A stretch of 32,791 bases of DNA from Bacillota bacterium (GTDB lineage Bacteria > Bacillota > Clostridia > Lachnospirales > Lachnospiraceae): assembly GCA_023402845.1 (NCBI GenBank), contig JAEYFP010000036.1:1-32791 (forward strand), written 5' to 3'. How positions within the stretch are numbered: position 1 is the stretch's first letter; each line of letters starts with the position of its first letter. The translations under genes and the position numbers were made by a program. The notes under the pieces were generated by a model. It worked only from the letters and a program-made list of their open reading frames with translations. It made no database searches and was not told the origin of the DNA. This document shows, piece by piece, positions 24,475-30,908 of this stretch.

Positions 24475-26049
24475 ATGCGCAAATTGACGAAATATACAAA
24501 GACAATGAAATACAGCCATATCGGAGCAATGCTGGTGACGGCACTGCTTGTTTTTCTGCTTGTGCCGGCGATCGAAAAATTTTCTCAAAGCGGAAATAAC
24601 CTGATTATTATTTTTATTAACGGTACGCAGGTCGGAGTGGTGGACGATACCGCCAAGGTTGATGAAATGGTGTTAGATGCGCGAAAAAAGATCGCAAAAG
24701 AAAACGAAGGACTTGTGCTGATCAATTATGAGGTCGTGCTATGCGGTTCCAAAGCAATTTTCGGAAGAACGGATAAGGAAGAGGATATTGTAAATAATAT
24801 TTATAACGTATTTACCGACAGCGTTATGAAGACTAAGCAGCAGGTTTACGAAGTGAAAATCAACGAGTTTACGGTGAATCTGCAAACCTCCGACGATGTA
24901 CTCACCCTACTTAGAACCGCAAAAAATAAATATGACGAGGAAAACCAGTTTACGGTTGCCCTTGTTCTTGATGCGACGCGCGAACTGAATGTTTTAACGA
25001 CAAAGGTTGCCAAAGCAGATGAGCTTTATAATATGCAGCAGGAAATACCGCTTATGCCGGAGGCCGGCGCATTCCAGAGAGTGGAGCAATATTATGACGA
25101 GGCTTTGAAGCAGGATACGGAGGCATTTGAATTCGGCGTGACCAATTTGGATTTCGGTGAAAATGTCGAGGTTGTACAAGCTTATGTGGACGGGGATCAG
25201 ATCAGTACGCTGGAAGAGGCGATCGAGCTTGTCACAAAGGATCAGGAAAAGAGTAAAATCTACGAGGTGGAATCCGGTGACAGCCTTTCTGTGATTGCCC
25301 AGAAAAATGATACGACGATCGATCAGATCATCGCGATGAATAAAGAAACGATTCCGGACGAGAATGCAACGATCCGTGTGGGAGACGAAATCAAGGTCAC
25401 GGTGCCGGAGCCGGAACTTTCGGTTGTACGAACAGAGCAGGTGTATTACGAAGAGGAATATGACGAAGAGATACAATATATAGATAATGATACATGGTAT
25501 ACGACCGACACGGTTGTGCGGCAGGAGCCTGTGGCAGGATTTCGAAAGGTTGTGGCGGACATCACTTACCGGAACGACGAGGAAGAGGATCGTTCCATCG
25601 TATACGAGGATGTTGTGTCTCAGGCGGTGGCAAAGATTGTGGAGCGCGGTACCAAAACGCCGCCGACGTATTTGAAGCCGGTATCGGGCGGAAGACTATC
25701 CTCCGGCTTCGGAAAGCGCTCTGCTCCTGTAAAGGGTGCATCCACGTATCATAAGGGTATCGACTGGGCGGTTCCGATCGGAACATCGGTCTCGGCCTCC
25801 TCCGGTGGGCAGGTTATCAGGGCCGGTTGGGGAAGCGGCTACGGATACTGTGTTTACATCCGGCATCCTGACGGAAAGGTGACACGTTACGGACATCTGA
25901 GCAAGGTTCTTGTAAAGACGGGACAGACAGTAAAGCAGGGTGAAAAAATTGCACTCAGCGGTAATACCGGAAAAAGCTCGGGACCGCATTTGCATTTTGA
26001 GATTCTAGTGAATGGTACGCAGGTGAATCCGCTGAATTACTTGAATTAA
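24475..26049 (+). CDS. Cell-wall endopeptidase: TM anchor, LysM, G5, M23 (LytM) domains
   Basis: 524 aa membrane-anchored peptidoglycan hydrolase. One N-terminal TM (about residues 16-35) is followed by a repeat-like extracytoplasmic region. Then come a LysM domain (IYEVESGDSLSVIAQ to RVGDEIKVTVP), a G5-type domain (about RTEQVYYEEEY to IVERGTK), and a complete M23 domain. The zinc ligands are intact: HKGIDW and GPHLHFEI, ending VNPLNYLN. It is therefore predicted active, unlike the SpoIIQ-like protein in this window. The ATG at 24475 follows a weak GGGTGA site; a GTG at 24445 is an alternative. It lies upstream of murA, also a wall gene, but murA has its own promoter. LysM-G5-M23 proteins are common in clostridia. 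Confidence 0.93.
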   Translation: MRKLTKYTKTMKYSHIGAMLVTALLVFLLVPAIEKFSQSGNNLIIIFINGTQVGVVDDTAKVDEMVLDARKKIAKENEGLVLINYEVVLCGSKAIFGRTDKEEDIVNNIYNVFTDSVMKTKQQVYEVKINEFTVNLQTSDDVLTLLRTAKNKYDEENQFTVALVLDATRELNVLTTKVAKADELYNMQQEIPLMPEAGAFQRVEQYYDEALKQDTEAFEFGVTNLDFGENVEVVQAYVDGDQISTLEEAIELVTKDQEKSKIYEVESGDSLSVIAQKNDTTIDQIIAMNKETIPDENATIRVGDEIKVTVPEPELSVVRTEQVYYEEEYDEEIQYIDNDTWYTTDTVVRQEPVAGFRKVVADITYRNDEEEDRSIVYEDVVSQAVAKIVERGTKTPPTYLKPVSGGRLSSGFGKRSAPVKGASTYHKGIDWAVPIGTSVSASSGGQVIRAGWGSGYGYCVYIRHPDGKVTRYGHLSKVLVKTGQTVKQGEKIALSGNTGKSSGPHLHFEILVNGTQVNPLNYLN

Positions 26050-26112
26050 GGGAGCGGGAGATTGCCGGTGCCCAATCGTAACTGAGGGAATTCAGGAAAT
26101 TACAATCACGGA

Positions 26113-26141
26113 TTTACAATGCGGGACTTAGGGTATATAAT
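26113..26141 (+). promoter_or_regulatory. Sigma-A promoter of murA
   Basis: TTTACA (26113-26118), 17-nt spacer, perfect TATAAT (26136-26141), about 75 nt before the start. Confidence 0.75.
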
Positions 26142-26214
26142 AGCTGTTAGTTTGTTGAAATATTACAATTTATATGTTAAAATATCATTTATACTGTATA
26201 TAGAGGTGTGAATA

Positions 26215-27507
26215 GTGGAACAGTACATTATAAAGGGGGGGAATCCCCTCGTTGGTGAAGTGGAGATCGGAGGAGCAAAAAACGCGGCGCTTGCTATTTT
26301 GGCAGCTTCCGTTATGACCGATGAATCCGTAATTATTGAAAATCTGCCGGATGTACGGGATACCAATGTGCTGTTGCAGGCGCTGGAGAGCATCGGTGTT
26401 ATTGTGGAGCATCCGGACAGGCATACCGTCAAAATTAATGCATCAATGATCAGGGGACTGACGATCGATGCCGGCTATATTAAAAAAATCAGAGCATCCT
26501 ACTATATGCTCGGCGCTTTGCTCGGCAAATACGGCAGGGCGGAGGTTGCGCTCCCGGGAGGCTGCAATATCGGCAGCCGTCCGATTGATCAGCATATAAA
26601 GGGCTTTCGTGCACTCGGTGCCAATGTGGAAATTGCCCACGGGCTGATTACGACGGAGGCAAAGCGCCTTGTCGGCAGCCATATTTATTTGGATGTCGTG
26701 ACGGTAGGTGCAACGATTAATATCATGATGGCTGCGGCGATGGCAGATGGCAAAACAATTATTGAAAACGCCGCAAAGGAGCCGCATGTTGTCGATGTTG
26801 CCAACTTTTTGAACAGCATGGGCGCCAATATCAAAGGTGCCGGTACCGATGTGATCCGTATTAAGGGCGTGGAGCGGCTTCACGGGACGGCATATTCCAT
26901 CATTCCCGATCAGATCGAAGCAGGAACCTTTATGTTTGCGGCCGCGATCACAAAGGGCGATGTGATGATTAAAAATGTAATACCGAAGCATTTGGAGTCT
27001 ATCAGCGCGAAGCTGATTGAAATGGGATGTGAGGTGGAGGAATTTGACGATGCTCTGCGTATTGTGGCGGCTAGACGTTTGAATCATACACAGGTAAAAA
27101 CGCTGCCGTATCCGGGCTTTCCTACCGACATGCAGCCGCAGATTGCGGCGACTCTTGCGCTGTCCGATGGGACGAGCATCGTAACAGAAAGTATTTTTGA
27201 AAATCGATTTAAATATGTGGATGAACTTTCCAGAATGGGAGCCAATATTAAGGTGGAGGGCAATACTGCTATTGTGGAGGGCGTGAATAAGTTCACAGGA
27301 GCTTCGATCACAGCGCCGGATTTACGCGCGGGGGCTGCATTAGTACTTGCGGGACTTGCGGCGGACGGTATTACGCTCATTGACGATATTCTCTATATCG
27401 AGAGAGGCTATGAGGATTTTCCGCAGAAGCTGGAAAGCCTTGGCGCTCTGATTGAGAAGGTTTCGGCGGAACGTGATATTCAGAAATTCAAATTAAAGGT
27501 TGGCTGA
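26215..27507 (+). CDS. murA: UDP-N-acetylglucosamine 1-carboxyvinyltransferase
   Basis: First committed step of peptidoglycan synthesis: transfers enolpyruvate from PEP to UDP-GlcNAc. 430 aa, normal length. The EPSP-synthase-like fold is clear from IGGAKNAALAILAAS at the N-terminus. The active-site loop LPGGCNIGSRPIDQH holds C117, the residue that fosfomycin alkylates, so Cys is retained. PGFPTDMQPQ is also present. GTG start with GAGGTG upstream. Many Firmicutes carry two MurA paralogues; which one this is cannot be told here. An intrinsic terminator follows at 27582. Confidence 0.97.
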   Translation: MEQYIIKGGNPLVGEVEIGGAKNAALAILAASVMTDESVIIENLPDVRDTNVLLQALESIGVIVEHPDRHTVKINASMIRGLTIDAGYIKKIRASYYMLGALLGKYGRAEVALPGGCNIGSRPIDQHIKGFRALGANVEIAHGLITTEAKRLVGSHIYLDVVTVGATINIMMAAAMADGKTIIENAAKEPHVVDVANFLNSMGANIKGAGTDVIRIKGVERLHGTAYSIIPDQIEAGTFMFAAAITKGDVMIKNVIPKHLESISAKLIEMGCEVEEFDDALRIVAARRLNHTQVKTLPYPGFPTDMQPQIAATLALSDGTSIVTESIFENRFKYVDELSRMGANIKVEGNTAIVEGVNKFTGASITAPDLRAGAALVLAGLAADGITLIDDILYIERGYEDFPQKLESLGALIEKVSAERDIQKFKLKVG

Positions 27508-27581
27508 TAAATAATTGACAGGCACTTGTATTACCGGCAGAGGATATAGCTGCTGTGCGGTCTGTGCCCGATGCAAAAACA

Positions 27582-27624
27582 AAGTCTTCTCCCTTGAGTT
27601 AAGAGAGAAGACTTAATTTTATTT
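27582..27624 (+). terminator. murA intrinsic terminator
   Basis: AAGTCTTCTC (27582-27591) pairs with GAGAAGACTT (27605-27614), a perfect 10-bp stem followed by a T-rich tract. Confidence 0.85.
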
Positions 27625-27625
27625 T

Positions 27626-27780
27626 ATAGGAAAAGCATTATTATGCTGTAGTGGTAAAGTATTGATTTCCTATGAAATAAAATCACTCCGTGCAGGATGC
27701 GCAGCTACGCGCGCGGAACAAAAGCTGTGCTACGCTGCCGGATCAAATGATCGCGAGAGTAGATGAAGCACACTTTTGTT
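27626..27780. repeat. Two-module intergenic repeat, element 1 (long first module)
   Basis: Module 1 (27626-27671) is bounded by ATAGGAAA and TTTCCTAT and contains an AGCAT/ATGCT hairpin. Module 2 (27697-27780) starts ATGCGCAGCTACGCGCGCGG and is closed by GAACAAAAG against CTTTTGTTC, with inner TGTGC against GCACA. Module 2 is very similar to those at 27825 and 29473; module 1 recurs at 27911. No convincing coding content. Confidence 0.85.
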
Positions 27781-27782
27781 TT

Positions 27783-27904
27783 TATATAGGAAATTCCTTC
27801 GGATTTCCTATATAACAAAATATTATGCGCAGCTACGCGCGCGGAACAAAAGCTGTGCTGCCGGAGTAAATGATCGCGAGAATAGATGAAGCACACTTTT
27901 GTTC
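27783..27904. repeat. Two-module intergenic repeat, element 2 (short first module)
   Basis: Module 1 is a 32-nt near-perfect hairpin (27783-27814; 14-bp stem with one G-U, loop CTTC). Module 2 (27825-27904) differs from element 1 by a few substitutions and a short deletion, and keeps the 14-bp closing stem (GAACAAAAG-C-TGTGC with GCACA-CTTTTGTTC, one bulged C). Confidence 0.85.
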
Positions 27905-27910
27905 TAGATC

Positions 27911-27956
27911 ATAGGAAAAGTATTATTATGTTGTAGTGGTAAAGTATTGATTTCCT
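27911..27956. repeat. Partial repeat: second copy of the 46-nt first module
   Basis: 46-nt direct copy of 27626-27671 with two C-to-T differences, placed right before the 3' end of the HD-GYP gene. Second module absent. Confidence 0.85.
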
Positions 27957-27960
27957 GTCA

Positions 27961-29043
27961 TTATACAAAGGTTTCAATATAAACGGCAGGGTCTCTGGAC
28001 AGATCGATAAAATCGTCACCGCACTGGATCAGGGGCTTGGAAAGACTGTTTTTGTTCATAAATACGACGTCCCCCTCCAGACCGTTGCTCAACCTGATGC
28101 GGTTGCTCATATAGGTTTCGGCGATATGCTCCAAAAATGTCAGGATATATTTACCCTCATATTTTTGAAGCCCCTCGGACTCAAAAATGCCGATGACTTT
28201 ATACGGGCATAAAGGGCCGCGATAGGTACGGGCTGACGTCATTGCATCGTAGACATCTGCAATGGCGACGATTTTGGCATAAGGATTGATTTTGTCGCCT
28301 GTCAGGCCGAGAGGATATCCGGAGCCGTCGCAACGTTCGTGATGCATCAAGGCTGCTTCCTTTATATTGACATTAATATCGTAGTCCTTCAATATATTAT
28401 AGCCCTGCAGTGCATGTGTCTTTACGATGTTGTATTCATCAGGTGTCAGTTTGGCCGGCTTTTTCATGATGCTTTCAGGAATCATAAGTTTTCCGACATC
28501 GTGCAGCAGTCCGCAGAGCGTGAGAATTTCGATCTCCCGTTTGGATAATTTGAGCCATTTTCCAAAAATATGGCAGATCAGAGAGACATTAATGCTGTGA
28601 ATATAAGTATAGTCATCATATTCTCTCATGTTATGCATCATATCGAAAACGGCGCTGCCGGTCATATTTTTTGTGATAAGCCCGGTCACGCTGTCACATA
28701 GCTTCTGTGGGTCAATTTGCGTTCTGAATTCGACGATCCCATGTAAATCATTTTTAAAGCTTTCGGCAGTACGGAGAAACGCTTTTTCAAATTCCCGAAA
28801 CTGTTTGCTGGACTTTATTTTATCCGAGTAAGGCGCGCCCTCCTGAACATGGGAAATACTGCGTTTGAAAGGCCCGCTCTCGTCTGTGACCTGGATCGAG
28901 AGAATGGAGTAAAACTCAAGGCGTGTGATCATTTTGTCTGTCAGTACTGTACCCTGAGGGAGTACCATCTGATTATTGTAGGAATAGACATCCTCTGCGG
29001 TCTTCATGCCGGGATGCAACTCCGCCGTTCTGACTCTCTTCAT
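27961..29043 (-). CDS. HD-GYP domain protein (probable c-di-GMP phosphodiesterase)
   Basis: 360 aa, soluble. An N-terminal domain of about 120 residues (VRTAELHPGMKTAEDVY, then PQGTVLTDKMITRL) is typical for HD-GYP proteins. The HD-GYP domain carries HSINVSLICHIFGKWL, the metal-binding LLHDVGKLMIP (H181/D182), HHERCDGSGYP (HHE 234-236, GYP 242-244) and ADVYDAMTSARTYR, so the catalytic set is complete. It is expected to hydrolyse c-di-GMP, opposing the GGDEF enzyme in this window. The ATG at 29043 with GGTGA upstream is favoured over a GTG at 29085 that has no ribosome site. A consensus promoter lies at 29113-29141. The 3' end abuts repeat copies rather than a terminator. Confidence 0.94.
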   Translation of the reverse strand: MKRVRTAELHPGMKTAEDVYSYNNQMVLPQGTVLTDKMITRLEFYSILSIQVTDESGPFKRSISHVQEGAPYSDKIKSSKQFREFEKAFLRTAESFKNDLHGIVEFRTQIDPQKLCDSVTGLITKNMTGSAVFDMMHNMREYDDYTYIHSINVSLICHIFGKWLKLSKREIEILTLCGLLHDVGKLMIPESIMKKPAKLTPDEYNIVKTHALQGYNILKDYDINVNIKEAALMHHERCDGSGYPLGLTGDKINPYAKIVAIADVYDAMTSARTYRGPLCPYKVIGIFESEGLQKYEGKYILTFLEHIAETYMSNRIRLSNGLEGDVVFMNKNSLSKPLIQCGDDFIDLSRDPAVYIETFV

Positions 29044-29112
29044 TTGTTCACCGAAAATCCCTTCATAGACTTGTAAATATTTCACTAAATTATATAAAAT
29101 ATTCCTACCTAT

Positions 29113-29141
29113 AGTATAAAAATCAAAACGAAAAATGTCAA
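29113..29141 (-). promoter_or_regulatory. Consensus sigma-A promoter for the HD-GYP gene
   Basis: The minus strand reads perfect TTGACA (29136-29141), 17-nt spacer, TATACT (29113-29118). Confidence 0.8.
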
Positions 29142-29220
29142 TAGAAATGAAGGATTTAAGGAATGTATTCTATATGAAAATGCAATTTATGAGATAATTT
29201 ATAAAATAAATATAAAATTC

Positions 29221-29249
29221 TTGACGCAAGGCGGGATAGAGAGTATTCT
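29221..29249 (+). promoter_or_regulatory. Promoter of the SAM riboswitch-metK transcript
   Basis: TTGACG (29221-29226), 17-nt spacer, TATTCT (29244-29249), about 35 nt before the aptamer. Confidence 0.75.
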
Positions 29250-29284
29250 AATGCATAGATAAGAAAATTTCATATTGTATTTTT

Positions 29285-29428
29285 CTCTTATTCAGAGTGG
29301 TGGAGATACATAGGATCTGTGAAACCACGGCAACCCCGTAAGGAAGGTGCCAGCCTGAGCGAGTAATCGAGCAATAAGAGGATTTGATTATCACTTGTCA
29401 GGTCCGCTTATAATAAGCGGATTTTTTT
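29285..29428 (+). ncRNA. SAM-I (S-box) riboswitch with terminator, controlling metK
   Basis: The aptamer spans 29285-29381. P1 is CTCTTAT (29285-29291) with ATAAGAG (29374-29380). The core contains GAGTGGTGGAGA, TGAAACCACGGCAACC and AAGGTGCCAGCCTG, the recognised S-box signatures. The terminator is TCCGCTTAT against ATAAGCGGA (29403-29421), followed by seven T. The 3' arm of P1 (ATAAGAGG) can instead pair with the terminator's 5' arm (CCGCTTAT, 29404-29411) with one mismatch. That gives the expected switch: SAM bound means termination, SAM absent means antitermination. Confidence 0.95.
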
Positions 29429-29430
29429 AT

Positions 29431-29550
29431 TATATAGGAAATTCCTTCGAATTACCTATATAACAAAATTTAATGCGCAGCTGCGCGCGCGGAACAAAGC
29501 TGCACTGCTGAAGTAGTTGCCCGAGAGAGTGGACAAACACACTTTTGTTC
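29431..29550. repeat. Two-module intergenic repeat, element 3, inside the metK 5' UTR
   Basis: Module 1 (29431-29462) is a 32-nt hairpin matching 27783-27814. Here the G-U pair has become A-U, but an A-A mismatch has appeared elsewhere. Module 2 (29473-29550) begins with the palindrome GCGCAGCTGCGC and ends CACACTTTTGTTC. It is the most diverged copy and lies between the riboswitch terminator and the metK ribosome binding site. Confidence 0.85.
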
Positions 29551-29582
29551 ATTTACCAGAAAAGATCTAAGGAGGAAAGAAG

Positions 29583-30770
29583 ATGGAGAAATTTTTATTT
29601 ACTTCTGAATCGGTTACGGAAGGACATCCCGATAAAATGTGTGATGCGATCTCCGATGCGATTCTGGATGCACTCATGGAAAAGGATCCGATGAGCCGTG
29701 TTGCATGTGAGACGGCTACCTGTACGGGATTCGTACTTGTAACAGGAGAAATCACGACAAATGCCTATGCGGATATTCAGAAAATTGTGCGTGAGACAAT
29801 AAAGGAAATCGGCTATACAAAATCGGAGTACGGCTTTGACGGCAATACATGCGCTGTTTTAACCGCGATCGATGAACAGTCATCCGACATTGCGATGGGT
29901 GTGGACAAGGCTCTTGAAGCAAAAGAAAATAAAATGACGGACGAGGAAATCGAAGCAATCGGCGCAGGGGATCAAGGGATGATGTTCGGTTACGCGACGA
30001 ATGAGACGGAGGAATATATGCCGTATTCGATATCGCTTGCACACAAGCTTGCACAGCAGCTTACGAAGGTTCGCAAGGACAAAACACTGACCTATTTAAG
30101 GCCGGACGGAAAGAGCCAGGTATCCGTAGAATATGATAAGACGGGAAAACCGCTGCGTCTGGAAGCAGTCGTATTATCCACTCAGCATGATGAGGATGTG
30201 ACACAGGAGCAGATCCATGCGGATATCAAAAAATATGTGTTTGAACCGATTCTGCCTAAGGAGTTGATCGATGCGGACACGAAGATCTTTATTAATCCGA
30301 CAGGCCGTTTTGTAATCGGCGGACCGCACGGAGACGCAGGTTTGACCGGCCGCAAAATTATTGTGGATACTTACGGAGGATATGCCCGTCACGGCGGCGG
30401 TGCTTTTTCCGGCAAGGACTGCACAAAGGTTGATCGCTCTGCAGCCTATGCGGCCAGATACGTCGCAAAGAATATCGTTGCGGCAGGACTTGCCGACAAA
30501 TGCGAGATCCAGCTGTCCTATGCGATCGGTGTGGCACAGCCAACCTCGATCATGGCGGACACCTTTGGAACCGGAAAGCTTTCGGACGAAAAGCTTGTAG
30601 AAATTATCCGTGAAAACTTTGACCTGCGTCCGGCAGGCATCATTAAAATGTTAAACCTCCGCCGCCCGATCTACAGGCAGACGGCAGCTTACGGACATTT
30701 CGGCCGCAATGACCTGAATCTTCCGTGGGAGGCACTTGATAAAATTTCTGCGTTAAAGAGTTATCTGTAG
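29583..30770 (+). CDS. metK: S-adenosylmethionine synthetase (methionine adenosyltransferase)
   Basis: Makes SAM from methionine and ATP. 395 aa, full length. Family signatures include the N-terminal FTSESVTEGHPDKMCDAISD, GAGDQGMMFGYATNE, and the phosphate-binding GGGAFSGKDCTKVDRSAAY. GGAGG lies 7 nt before the ATG. Expression is governed by the upstream SAM-I riboswitch, so the product represses its own synthesis. The 5' UTR also contains a copy of the intergenic repeat. The transcript ends at a strong hairpin (30871), just past which a group II intron is inserted. Confidence 0.97.
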   Translation: MEKFLFTSESVTEGHPDKMCDAISDAILDALMEKDPMSRVACETATCTGFVLVTGEITTNAYADIQKIVRETIKEIGYTKSEYGFDGNTCAVLTAIDEQSSDIAMGVDKALEAKENKMTDEEIEAIGAGDQGMMFGYATNETEEYMPYSISLAHKLAQQLTKVRKDKTLTYLRPDGKSQVSVEYDKTGKPLRLEAVVLSTQHDEDVTQEQIHADIKKYVFEPILPKELIDADTKIFINPTGRFVIGGPHGDAGLTGRKIIVDTYGGYARHGGGAFSGKDCTKVDRSAAYAARYVAKNIVAAGLADKCEIQLSYAIGVAQPTSIMADTFGTGKLSDEKLVEIIRENFDLRPAGIIKMLNLRRPIYRQTAAYGHFGRNDLNLPWEALDKISALKSYL

Positions 30771-30819
30771 ATTTTCATAATTATAAAAATTTCCTGATAT
30801 AAGGATAATTGATCACACT

Positions 30820-30846
30820 GCGGCTTAATACTTGCTGTTAAGCTGC
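30820..30846 (+). other. Hairpin downstream of metK
   Basis: GCGGCTTAA (30820-30828) pairs with TTAAGCTGC (30838-30846) with one G-U and a 9-nt loop. No T-run; role unknown. Confidence 0.45.
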
Positions 30847-30870
30847 GTAGGAACGGGATTCAAAGATGCG

Positions 30871-30908
30871 AAGGGGCGGCTGCAAAATTTTGCGGCAGCC
30901 CCTTTGTT
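30871..30908 (+). terminator. metK intrinsic terminator, target site of the group II intron
   Basis: Stem of AAGGGGC and GGCTGC against their complements (30871-30904) with one G-A mismatch and one G-U, AAAATTTT at the apex, then TTTGTT. The intron begins at the next base. Confidence 0.75.

Noticed and set aside
27705..27896. A 63-codon frame (minus strand) across the intergenic repeats
   Set aside because: It contains the same short peptide twice because it reads through two copies of module 2; this reflects the repeat, not a gene.
27626..27956. Possible CRISPR array
   Set aside because: Repeats are few, long, unequal and structured, with no regular unique spacers and no cas genes nearby.
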